64,000 bases of DNA from CAYFRC01 sp050946115 (GTDB lineage Bacteria; Bacillota; Clostridia; Christensenellales; Aristaeellaceae), in the NCBI GenBank assembly GCA_050946115.1, contig JBMNUF010000004.1, positions 111,603 to 175,602 of the forward strand. Direction: 5' to 3'. Shown piece after piece: positions 25,204-33,293 of the stretch (positions are counted from its first letter, which is position 1; each line of letters starts with the position of its first letter). Under the pieces are notes generated by a model that searched no databases, had not been told where the DNA came from, and worked only from the letters and a program-made list of their open reading frames with translations. The position numbers and the translations under genes were made by a program.

Positions 25204-26157
25204 TCAAAACAGCGAGTAGTCCGGCTCGAGCTTCTTCACGACGGCGTTGACGCTCACCACCAGCACGAAGCCGATCAGCGACTGATATAGCCCGACGGCG
25301 GACGCTGTGGAGAAGTTGAAATCGGACACCGTGGCGCGGTACACGAACATTTCGATGATGTCCACCGGCTGATACAGGATGGGGTTGCGCCCCACCAGGT
25401 TCCAGAACAGGCCGAAATCGCCCTTCACGATGCCGCCTAGCGCGAACAGCAGCAAAATGACGATCGTCGGGCGCAGCGAGGGTAGGATGATGTGGCGAAT
25501 CTTCTGCCAGCCGTTTGCACCGTCGATCATCGATGCCTCGATGATGGCGGCATCGATCCCCATGATCGCGGCGAAATACACCACGGAGTTGTAGCCCGTC
25601 TTCTGCCACAAATGCACCAATATGATGATAAACGGCCATGGATCGCCCGTCTTGTACAGGCGCAGCGGCTCCATGCCGAATTTTGCGCGCACCACGTTCA
25701 AAAAGCCCGTGTCCGAGTTCAGCAGGCTGAACACCAAAAGCCCCACCAGCACCTGCGAGATGAAGTAGGGCAAAAACATCATCGTCTGGGTGACCTTGCG
25801 GAACGCTTTGGACTGGATCTCCTTCAGCAGGATGGCCACCGTCACCGCGAGCAGGTTGTCCAGCACGATGAATGCTACGTTAAACAGGATGGTGTTTCTG
25901 GTCAACATCCACAGCTTTCCCGATTTTGCCACGAAGTCGAAATTCTTCAACCCCACGAACTGGCTGCCGAAAATGCCGCTGCGGTAGTTGTAGTTGACAA
26001 ACGCCACGTAGATGCCCGGCAGGGGTGCGTAACTGAACGCGAGGAAATATGCGATGGCGGGGACGCACATCAGAATCAGCACCCTGGAATTCCAGAGCGC
26101 GCTTCGCAGCGTTCCCTTTCGACCGTTCGGCGTCACGGCTTTGTGATTGGAAACCAT
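25204..26157 (-). CDS. CUT1 sugar ABC transporter permease (LplB type)
   Basis: Encodes 317 residues with about six membrane segments. FSYAPLPGIYVAFVNYNYRSGIFGS and the EAA loop EASMIDGANGWQKIRHIILP are typical of LplB-like permeases. The ATG at 26157 has AAAGGGG upstream. The longer frame to 26289 is rejected because it runs through the promoter. First gene of the operon. Confidence 0.92.
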   Translation of the reverse strand: MVSNHKAVTPNGRKGTLRSALWNSRVLILMCVPAIAYFLAFSYAPLPGIYVAFVNYNYRSGIFGSQFVGLKNFDFVAKSGKLWMLTRNTILFNVAFIVLDNLLAVTVAILLKEIQSKAFRKVTQTMMFLPYFISQVLVGLLVFSLLNSDTGFLNVVRAKFGMEPLRLYKTGDPWPFIIILVHLWQKTGYNSVVYFAAIMGIDAAIIEASMIDGANGWQKIRHIILPSLRPTIVILLLFALGGIVKGDFGLFWNLVGRNPILYQPVDIIEMFVYRATVSDFNFSTASAVGLYQSLIGFVLVVSVNAVVKKLEPDYSLF

Positions 26158-26235
26158 GGCTAAAACCCCTTTTTCTTTTTTGCATTTGCGCGGTATTGAT
26201 TGGAACGCCGCCGCGCGGGAATGGATTTTATAATG

Positions 26236-26247
26236 ATTTGTACAAAT
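26236..26247. promoter_or_regulatory. Perfect 12-bp palindrome (candidate operator)
   Basis: ATTTGTACAAAT lies at about +5 to +16 of the importer transcript. The half-site resembles GntR-family operators such as those of AraR, which have a longer centre. A repressor bound here would block the importer operon. No regulator gene adjoins. Confidence 0.5.
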
Positions 26248-26257
26248 TAATGTAACC

Positions 26258-26286
26258 AGTATAGCCCAAATATGGCCGTTTGTCAA
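26258..26286 (-). promoter_or_regulatory. Promoter of the importer/GH2 operon
   Basis: On the minus strand TTGACA (26281-26286) and TATACT (26258-26263), spacer 17 bp. This is among the best sigma-A-like matches in the window. Confidence 0.8.
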
Positions 26287-26331
26287 CAATTTTGGATTTG
26301 TTTAACGTAAAGCCTGCGCGCATCCGAAACC

Positions 26332-27141
26332 TCATCGGAAGTTCCGCTGCTGCGCGACCTCGTACATCGCGATCGAGGCGGCGCATGCGGCGTTTAGGGA
26401 GGAGGCGCTCCCGCATATCGGGATGCGGCACAATGCGTCTGCGCGATCCTTCCACGTGCGGGAAAGCCCCGTCGCCTCGTTGCCGATCAGGAGCATGAGG
26501 GGCATCGTAAGGTCGGTTTCCGAGAGGAGCTCTTCGCCGCGCGCGCTCGTGCCGACGAGTTTCGGCATGGCGGGCAGCGTTTGCAGATGCGAAACGGTTT
26601 CCTCCGCCGATTGGAAGGCGTGAAACGGCAGGCGAAACATCGTTCCGACGGACGCGCGAATGCACTGCGGGTCGTAAAAATCCGCGCCGTGCCCCGTCGT
26701 AAAGACGGCGCTTGCGCCGAAGGAATCCGCGGTGCGGATAACAGTTCCGAGGTTTCCGGGACTTTGCGGGCGGTCGAACAGCACGAAGAACGGGTTCTCC
26801 GCGCGCGCGATGCGGGCAAGGCCGTCGCTTCGCTCTTCGACCAGCGAGAGGATTTCGCACGGCTCTTCGCGGTCGGAAAGCTCCGCATGCAGGGCGGGCT
26901 CGATCTCGTACAGCGTATCGGGCGCGGCGCGGCGCACCATGTCCTCCGCCCAGCCGGAGAGGCGTTTGCCCATGGGGACGCCCATCGCGCGAAAATGCCA
27001 GCCGCCGTCTATTGCGTGTTCCGTGGGATGTACGCCCTCCAAAAAGAAAAGGCGCTGCTTTGTGCGCTTTTCGCGGTTGCGGCGCAGCGTCTCAAATTGC
27101 TGAAACGCGGCATCCCGCGCGGTCATTTTCTGCGTTTTCAT
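26332..27141 (-). CDS. SpoU/TrmH family RNA 2'-O-methyltransferase
   Basis: Encodes 269 residues. An SPOUT-class enzyme that methylates a ribose 2'-OH in rRNA or tRNA with S-adenosylmethionine. All three SpoU motifs are present in the C-terminal half: DRPQSPGNLGTVIRTAD, LMLLIGNEATGLS and IPICGSASSLNAACAASI. The N-terminal 110 residues form a substrate-binding region. The ATG at 27141 follows GGGAGGAAG, whereas upstream ATGs lack a ribosome binding site. The target nucleotide cannot be deduced. Monocistronic, ending about 45 bp before the importer promoter. Confidence 0.9.
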   Translation of the reverse strand: MKTQKMTARDAAFQQFETLRRNREKRTKQRLFFLEGVHPTEHAIDGGWHFRAMGVPMGKRLSGWAEDMVRRAAPDTLYEIEPALHAELSDREEPCEILSLVEERSDGLARIARAENPFFVLFDRPQSPGNLGTVIRTADSFGASAVFTTGHGADFYDPQCIRASVGTMFRLPFHAFQSAEETVSHLQTLPAMPKLVGTSARGEELLSETDLTMPLMLLIGNEATGLSRTWKDRADALCRIPICGSASSLNAACAASIAMYEVAQQRNFR

Positions 27142-27181
27142 AGGCTTCCTCCCAAATACTTGCTGAATATATTCATTCATT

Positions 27182-27210
27182 ATTATAAGGCAATTCCGCA
27201 CGCGGCGCAA
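27182..27210 (-). promoter_or_regulatory. Promoter of the SpoU methyltransferase gene
   Basis: Minus strand TTGCGC (27205-27210) and TATAAT (27182-27187), spacer 17 bp. Confidence 0.65.
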
Positions 27211-27244
27211 GCCCGACTACGCGCCAAAATGCGATGAGGCGCGC

Positions 27245-27274
27245 TTGACGCGGGCGGGGCATCGAGCGTATAAT
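27245..27274 (+). promoter_or_regulatory. Promoter of the HelD-like helicase gene
   Basis: TTGACG at 27245-27250 and TATAAT at 27269-27274, spacer 18 bp, 43 bp before the ATG. It is divergent from the promoter at 27182-27210. Confidence 0.65.
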
Positions 27275-27316
27275 GAAATACCCGCGCATACGATTTTTAC
27301 CGAGGAGGCGAGTGAG

Positions 27317-29527
27317 ATGCTGCCAAACCACCCCGACGCACAAATCGAGATCGACCGCCTTTCATATACCCTATCGGAAATTGAGAAGGAGCGGCTTTTT
27401 GCGGCGGCGCGCCTCGAAGACGCGGCGCAAAAGCTCTCCGAGGCGCGCAGGTACGATCCCGATGCGCTCGAGCTGCGCGAAATGCTCCATGAGAGCGCGA
27501 AGACCTCGGTGCACAGTCTTTCGCTCGCCGCGCGCAAGCCGTATTTTACGCGCGTGGATTTCATCGAGACCGGGAGCGAGAAGAAAACCTACTACATCGG
27601 CAAATACGGCGTGACGCCGCACGGGAGCGCGGAACCCGTAGTAATCGACTGGCGCGCGCCCGTCGCGAATCTGTACTATTCCGGGCAGATCGGCCCCATG
27701 CACTACACCGCGCCGGACGGGAACGTCGATGGCGAACTGACGCTCAAGCGGCAGCTCGGCATCGAAAACGGGGTGCTGGAGACGATTTTCGATACGGATG
27801 TCGTTTCGCGGGACGCCTATCTGCAGAGCGTCCTCGGCGCGATGACGGGTGACCGCCTGCGCGAGATCGTGACGACGATCCAGGCGGAGCAGAACTTCGT
27901 AATCCGCTATCCATTGCGCGAGAACCTTGCCGTGCAGGGCGTCGCGGGGTCGGGCAAGACGACGATCGCGCTGCACAGAATCGCGTACCTGCTATATGCC
28001 TTTTCCGATACGCTTCGGCCGGAGCAGATGGCGATTCTCGCGCCGAACCCTCTGTTTTTGAACTTCATCGCCGGCGTATTGCCCGATCTGGGCGTGGAGC
28101 GCGTGCGGCAGACGACCTTTGCGCGGTTTCTGCGCGAGTATATGGGCAGCTTACTGCCGAAAATCGAAGAGGGAAAGGGCGCCGAACACCTGCGAGAAAT
28201 GGACGATGCCGCCCGCGCGGAGTACGTGGCGGCGTGCCGCTATAAAGGTTCCATGCGGATGGCGGAGGCGCTTGAAAACTGGCTTACCGCATACGAAGCG
28301 CGCTTTGCCGAGGGGGAGACCGTTTCCTACGGCCCGTGCATCCTGATGGAGCGGGAGGCACTGCGCAAGTTTCTTTTGGAAGACGAAAAGCCGTTCCCGC
28401 TCAAGCGGCGCGTCAGGGAATTGCAAAAGCTTCTGACCGCGCGGGCAAAGAGCGCAGTAAAGCAGCTCGAGCAGTATTATCTGGCGGCGTTTGATCAAAA
28501 ATCGGCTTCGCTGCGCGCGGCAAACCTTCCAAAGGACGAACTGACGAGAAAGCTTATAAACCTGCAAACGAGCAGAGACCAGCGCATAAAGCAGGCGAAG
28601 GAGGGTGCGATCCCCTTCGTCAAACAGGCGCTTTCGGCGCTGCCCGATTTGGAGCCGATGGCGCTATACCGCGAGTTTTTGCGCGACCTTACGGAAACAG
28701 GGGAGGAGGACGCAAAGCGCGCGGCGAAATACACGCTGAACCACCTGACGGAAAAGAAGCGGATCGAGCCGGAGGACGTCGCGCCGATCGCGATGATCGC
28801 CATGCGCACGGACGAACTGAAAAAGCCCGACGTCCGCCATGTCGTCATCGACGAGGCGCAGGATTTTTCGCCGATCGAATTTGCGCTTTTGAAGCGCATC
28901 GCGCCGATCGCGACGTTTACCGTGGTGGGCGACCTCATGCAGGGCGTGAAGGGATACAGGGGACTTTCGAGCTTTGAGGAGGTCTCAGAAGACGTGTTTT
29001 TCGGGGAGATGCGCACGCACTACCTCGTGACCAGCTATCGAAACACGATCGAGATCATGAACGAGGCGATCCGCGTGGCGGAAAAATGCCCCGTAGAAAA
29101 CCAGCGAACCACAAAGCCGGTTTTGCGGCACGGCGATCCCGTGGAATACATCGCCTTCCATACGGAGGACGAGCAGATTTTGCGGATCGAAGCGCTGCTC
29201 GCGCGCTGGAGGGAGAAGGGGCTGGCATCGATCGCCGTCATCGCCGCTACGACCGAGGAGGCGAAACGGATCGCGAAAAAGCTTTCGCCGCATTTCGGGG
29301 CGAAGGTTTTGGACGTGAATCAGGAGGAGTACGATGCGGGCGTTCTGATCGCGCCTGCGGGCGCGGTCAAGGGGCTGGAATTCGACGGCGTAATCCTCGC
29401 AAACGGCGACGGAAAAAGCTACCCCGAGGATACCTTGCACGCGCGGCTCTTATACGTGTGCCTTACGCGCGCGCTGCACAACCTTGCGGTATTGTACAGG
29501 GACGAAAAGAGCACATGGCTACGATGA
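27317..29527 (+). CDS. helD: HelD-like UvrD-family helicase
   Basis: Encodes 736 residues of superfamily 1. In Firmicutes HelD binds RNA polymerase and uses ATP to release stalled complexes. An N-terminal coiled coil of about 80 residues (EIDRLSYTLSEIEKERLFAAAR) is the arm that enters the polymerase. Walker A is GVAGSGKTTIALHR near residue 210 and Walker B is VIDEAQDFSP near 510. A VTSYRNTIEI motif IV-like segment and late LLYVCLTRAL motif VI follow. The ATG at 27317 has GAGGAGG upstream. The 3' end overlaps the convergent membrane protein gene by 9 bp. A DNA helicase IV role is the alternative. Confidence 0.85.
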   Translation: MLPNHPDAQIEIDRLSYTLSEIEKERLFAAARLEDAAQKLSEARRYDPDALELREMLHESAKTSVHSLSLAARKPYFTRVDFIETGSEKKTYYIGKYGVTPHGSAEPVVIDWRAPVANLYYSGQIGPMHYTAPDGNVDGELTLKRQLGIENGVLETIFDTDVVSRDAYLQSVLGAMTGDRLREIVTTIQAEQNFVIRYPLRENLAVQGVAGSGKTTIALHRIAYLLYAFSDTLRPEQMAILAPNPLFLNFIAGVLPDLGVERVRQTTFARFLREYMGSLLPKIEEGKGAEHLREMDDAARAEYVAACRYKGSMRMAEALENWLTAYEARFAEGETVSYGPCILMEREALRKFLLEDEKPFPLKRRVRELQKLLTARAKSAVKQLEQYYLAAFDQKSASLRAANLPKDELTRKLINLQTSRDQRIKQAKEGAIPFVKQALSALPDLEPMALYREFLRDLTETGEEDAKRAAKYTLNHLTEKKRIEPEDVAPIAMIAMRTDELKKPDVRHVVIDEAQDFSPIEFALLKRIAPIATFTVVGDLMQGVKGYRGLSSFEEVSEDVFFGEMRTHYLVTSYRNTIEIMNEAIRVAEKCPVENQRTTKPVLRHGDPVEYIAFHTEDEQILRIEALLARWREKGLASIAVIAATTEEAKRIAKKLSPHFGAKVLDVNQEEYDAGVLIAPAGAVKGLEFDGVILANGDGKSYPEDTLHARLLYVCLTRALHNLAVLYRDEKSTWLR

Positions 29528-31414
29528 GCGGTTTTTGTACCGATAGACGATAACATCGGCATTTTGGAAGGCGACATCGCAGTTTTCCGCGAACCAATCC
29601 GCATCCGCCGAAAATGCGCTGCGCTCGTTGTGCGAAAGGTAAATATAGGTCACGCCGTATTCCGCAAAGAGCGCTTCACTTGCGGCGGGCTCTTCGAACA
29701 TCCGCCGCGCGGCATCCGCCTGCGCGGCGTAATCGACCCCGTGAAAATACAGGTAGCTGCCCGTGCCGCAGACGATCTTCCGCCCCGAAAGCGTTGAAAC
29801 GGCGTTGTTGTGCTGCTGCGCAGTCAGAAACACGTCGGTTTCGCGGTCGGTTTCGCCCGCGATCCACTGTGCGGCTTCCGCTTCGCCTGCGGAAAACAGC
29901 TCGTAGTCCGAAATGCACTCCCGCGCGACGGAGATTGTACCCGATGCGAGGCACACGAACAGGAATACGCCCGCGAGGAAGCGCCTGCCGGAAAGCGGCT
30001 TCATGCCGTCGTACACGCGCAGCGCGTATTGTGCGACGGGCGGCAGCACGGCCATGTACGCCACATAGAACAGCTTGTTGTTGTCGTACACATTCATCTG
30101 AAAGACGACACATTCCGCGAGGATGTACAGGAGCAGCGCGCCCAAGGCCAAAGATTTCCCCCGCGCATCCGAAGACAGCGCCGCCGGAACGATGAGCAGA
30201 TACGCGATGCCGACGTTTTTGATCCAGAACCAAAAATACGAATCGATAAAGCTGCCGTTTTCGTTGTTGACCCAGTTGAAGAGAATCCGCAGCGAACCGC
30301 CCGAGAGCGTCTGCGGGAACGTCCACAAAAGGAGCTGCGGGAGCGCGACGACAACCGCCGCGATGCCGTAGCGGAGGAATTGCCCGAGGACTTCCGTTCG
30401 CCGCTGCGCCTTCCAAAGGCTGTGCGCCATAATGCCCGCCGAAATGACGCCGAGCGCGAGAAACGAGTGCGTGTGTACCATGGGCATCGCGCCGGCCCAT
30501 ATGCCGAGCGCGAAGGGAAGCCGCCGATCTTCGCTTTCGGGGAGCAGAACCAGCAGATACAGCGCGGGGATGAGCATGGTCCAGCCCGCGAGAAACGTCC
30601 GCTGCGGGATGAAGAGGTCGCACAACAGGTTTGACCAGCGCAGATTGAGCGCGGGCATGTTGCACGGCGCCTGATAAAACCCGAACAGCGCGCTGTGCAG
30701 CATTTCCGAATCGTCCAACAGATAGAAGAAGCCCAGCCCGCCGTTCAGAAACAGCAGGAGAAATGCCACCGCCGCCGCGGAGAACCTGCCCGTAAGCTTT
30801 TCCGCAAAAATCGCAAAGCCCGTATAGACCAGAAGCATCTGCACGAACTGCGGGAGGATGAACGCCTGCCGAAGCGTGCTGCCGAACAGCAGCATCGACG
30901 CGGAGAGCGCGTCCGTGAGGAAGGGATAGCCGAGGCGCGTCCCCGGAAGGATCGTGTATTCGGGCGGATACGGCGCGTTCAAAAGCCCCGTCGCGATGCC
31001 GACGTGCAGGCACAGATCGCCGTAGGTGCTCTGCCCGACGTGCAGCGCGCCGCCCACGTCCCGCAAGGTGTGCGTATGCAGCAGATACAGCGAGACGATT
31101 GCGAGCGGCAACACGAGGAACAAAATCTTCGGCGAAGGGTTTTGTGCGCAAAAAAGCGGCTTCGCGCGCCGCCCGAAGGCGATAGCTGCAAGAGACAGCA
31201 GCGCGGAAAGCGCAATCGCCCACCACTGCGCGGAAACGGTGAATCCCATGAAAAACGCGAACAGCGACGGAAACCACAGCATCTCCGCCATGCCGAGGCC
31301 CAGCCCGAGCCAGAGCGAAAAGAGCGGGTTGCAGTTTTTCAAAAACGGCTTCAACTGCAAAACGCCGAGCAGCAAAAACAGCAGAAACACCAAAATCCCC
31401 GGCAACGCGTTCAC
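29519..31414 (-). CDS. Large multi-pass membrane protein, GT-C glycosyltransferase-like
   Basis: Encodes 631 residues with about a dozen membrane segments over the first 500, then a soluble C-terminal region. A first extracytoplasmic loop follows the initial hydrophobic block (HTHTLRDVGGALHVGQSTYGD). The C-terminal part has QQHNNAVSTLSGRKIVCGTG and YLYFHGVDY, like the tail domains of GT-C enzymes and related DUF-type membrane proteins. I infer transfer of a sugar from a lipid carrier to a cell-surface acceptor. The start is GTG at 31414, with only a weak ribosome binding site. Its gene starts 12 bp after the transglutaminase-like gene stops, so the two form an operon. Confidence 0.65.
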   Translation of the reverse strand: MNALPGILVFLLFLLLGVLQLKPFLKNCNPLFSLWLGLGLGMAEMLWFPSLFAFFMGFTVSAQWWAIALSALLSLAAIAFGRRAKPLFCAQNPSPKILFLVLPLAIVSLYLLHTHTLRDVGGALHVGQSTYGDLCLHVGIATGLLNAPYPPEYTILPGTRLGYPFLTDALSASMLLFGSTLRQAFILPQFVQMLLVYTGFAIFAEKLTGRFSAAAVAFLLLFLNGGLGFFYLLDDSEMLHSALFGFYQAPCNMPALNLRWSNLLCDLFIPQRTFLAGWTMLIPALYLLVLLPESEDRRLPFALGIWAGAMPMVHTHSFLALGVISAGIMAHSLWKAQRRTEVLGQFLRYGIAAVVVALPQLLLWTFPQTLSGGSLRILFNWVNNENGSFIDSYFWFWIKNVGIAYLLIVPAALSSDARGKSLALGALLLYILAECVVFQMNVYDNNKLFYVAYMAVLPPVAQYALRVYDGMKPLSGRRFLAGVFLFVCLASGTISVARECISDYELFSAGEAEAAQWIAGETDRETDVFLTAQQHNNAVSTLSGRKIVCGTGSYLYFHGVDYAAQADAARRMFEEPAASEALFAEYGVTYIYLSHNERSAFSADADWFAENCDVAFQNADVIVYRYKNRSS

Positions 31415-31426
31415 CCCACAGGTTTT

Positions 31427-33154
31427 TTACTCTTGGCGCACCCTGAAGCCGCGCTGCAGCGCGTATTGGGCGACATTCCCGGTTGCGTCGTCGCATACGA
31501 ACGTCAGATCGGTCGTGCCGGAAAAGGCATCGTCCGCGATACTGACATCGTCGTTTTGGAAGACGACCTCCCGAAGCGCGGCGCAGTTCGCAAACGCGCG
31601 GGAGCCGACGGACAACAGGCTTTCGGGGAGCACCACGCGCGTAAAGCTGTCGCAGCCCATAAAGGCTTCATCCTCTATGCGCCGTATGCCCTCGCGGATT
31701 TCCGTGACGGGCCCCATCACCATGGCATCGAATGCGCACAGGAGCGCGCCACAGCGCGCCTGGATGCGCGCAGTGCCGGGGCGTATCCCCGTAACGGTGC
31801 CGGTTTGATCGACGGTCGCGATGCGTTCGCTCTCCGAACTCCATTCTACGCCGAGCGTGTGCGCGGGCTTCCAGCGGCGGCCGCCCGACTCCATGCCCTC
31901 CGATACGAAGTCGAACACCATCGCGGGATAAAATGCCACGCCCGTTTGCGCGCTTTCCCCGACCGAGAGGGAAATATCATTTCGCGTGAGGTACATCTCG
32001 AGCGGCGCGGGGGATGCAGCCTCGTACCCGTAGTTGAAATACAGGTAGATGCCTGCCCCATTTTGGCGCACGTCGCTGAAGTTCGTGATGCTTCCGTTTG
32101 CGATCAATTGACCGAGGTATGCCGCCGCCGCATTATACAAATCTGTTCCGTTTGTGACATCGACCAGCCCGAGATAGTGCGCCCGATCGCGGATCGCGCC
32201 GTCGATCGCCGAAGTGAGTTCCTCTTCGGTGTATACCACCGTCGCGCCGTAGCGCGATTCTTCGATGCCGAAGGAATCCGTGCACTTCGGAACGTATTGC
32301 CAATGCGTGAGCCATTCGTGGTCGAGCGCCATCACGGAATCGGGCATCAGGAAATAGGCGTGGTTTTCGCTGCCGCCGATGGGGTCGTCCCACGTGCAAT
32401 CTATATGATACCACTTGCCGGAAAGTTGCACCATGTTCCACGCATGGTTTTCGCCCCCGATGAAGCGCGAAGCGATGCCGAGCTCCTTCATCAGAAGGTC
32501 AAACGCTGTCGCGTAGCTCTGGCACACGCCCGTTCCGTGCAGCAGCACGCCGTCCGCCATATAGTAGGTTTTCGTCAAGTCGTATTGTGCGTTGTGCGTC
32601 AGATAATCGTGTACCCAAAGCACCTTTTGGTAGTCCGTTTCGCATTCGGCTTCGCATTGCGCCGCGAGCGATTTCACCTTTCCGGCGAGCGTATTCTCAT
32701 TTTCGTAGTCGGATGCCGATGCGGTCTCGACGGGCGGGGACAGATAGCTAATAAGCGCGCCTGTTTCGTCGTATAAGTTGATCTTGATGAGATAGCGCCC
32801 CGGCGTTTCTATGTAAAAAGCGCATCTTTTCTCATAAGTATCGTAAATGGAGGAAACGGAACTATAGTAGGTCGGGGTCTCCGTCTCCCGCATGAGGGTG
32901 TACGTGAAGGAGTATACGCCGTCTCCGCCGACGGCCTCGACCGTCCACCTTGCGAGCTGCCCCACGGTCAAAAAGGGCGTGTCCGATTCGCATGAGGCGA
33001 TGTTCAACTCGTCCAAAAGCGCCTTCGGTGTGATTTTTGGCGCGACGCGCACATATACGCCGTCCCCCGTATAATATACGACCGCCCCCTCGGCGCGCGC
33101 GGGCATACACAGAACAATCAGGCAGAGACAGACGAAAAACAGAACTTTTTTCAT
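31427..33154 (-). CDS. Secreted transglutaminase-like protein with Ig-like and BspA-type LRR regions
   Basis: Encodes 575 residues. Signal peptide 1-21 (LCMPARA). The transglutaminase-like domain has a complete Cys-His-Asp triad: Cys211 in GTGVCQSYAT, His237 in GGENHAWNM and Asp252 in HIDCTWDD. The region around residues 400-470 resembles a Big_2 Ig-like domain (VEWSSESERIATVDQTGTVTG). The last 90 residues resemble BspA-type leucine-rich repeats (IEDEAFMGCDSFTRVVLPES). Such proteins act outside the cell as peptidases or crosslinkers. No anchor is seen. The ATG at 33154 has GGAGGGAG upstream. Transcribed with the following GT-C-like gene. Confidence 0.85.
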   Translation of the reverse strand: MKKVLFFVCLCLIVLCMPARAEGAVVYYTGDGVYVRVAPKITPKALLDELNIASCESDTPFLTVGQLARWTVEAVGGDGVYSFTYTLMRETETPTYYSSVSSIYDTYEKRCAFYIETPGRYLIKINLYDETGALISYLSPPVETASASDYENENTLAGKVKSLAAQCEAECETDYQKVLWVHDYLTHNAQYDLTKTYYMADGVLLHGTGVCQSYATAFDLLMKELGIASRFIGGENHAWNMVQLSGKWYHIDCTWDDPIGGSENHAYFLMPDSVMALDHEWLTHWQYVPKCTDSFGIEESRYGATVVYTEEELTSAIDGAIRDRAHYLGLVDVTNGTDLYNAAAAYLGQLIANGSITNFSDVRQNGAGIYLYFNYGYEAASPAPLEMYLTRNDISLSVGESAQTGVAFYPAMVFDFVSEGMESGGRRWKPAHTLGVEWSSESERIATVDQTGTVTGIRPGTARIQARCGALLCAFDAMVMGPVTEIREGIRRIEDEAFMGCDSFTRVVLPESLLSVGSRAFANCAALREVVFQNDDVSIADDAFSGTTDLTFVCDDATGNVAQYALQRGFRVRQE

Positions 33155-33195
33155 CGGGGCTCCCTCCGGCATTTGTGGTAGCACTTTCCGCATGG

Positions 33196-33225
33196 ATTAT
33201 ACCACAGCGCGGCGCATTTTGGCAA
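33196..33225 (-). promoter_or_regulatory. Promoter of the transglutaminase-like gene
   Basis: Minus strand TTGCCA (33220-33225) and TATAAT (33196-33201), spacer 18 bp. Confidence 0.65.
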
Positions 33226-33293
33226 CTTTTCTTCGCGATCCTTCGTCTATATTTGCAGAGAAAGAATTGTATCCCTCATGGAGGTGCTTCGGT

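Noticed and set aside
26236..26247. Arabinose operator (AraR site)
   Set aside because: The known AraR site has a longer centre, and the araB promoter here lacks a similar palindrome; only a general GntR-like operator is claimed.
30695..32776. 693-codon plus-strand frame opposite the GT-C-like and transglutaminase-like genes
   Set aside because: Spans two real minus-strand genes and shows no start signal or family motif.
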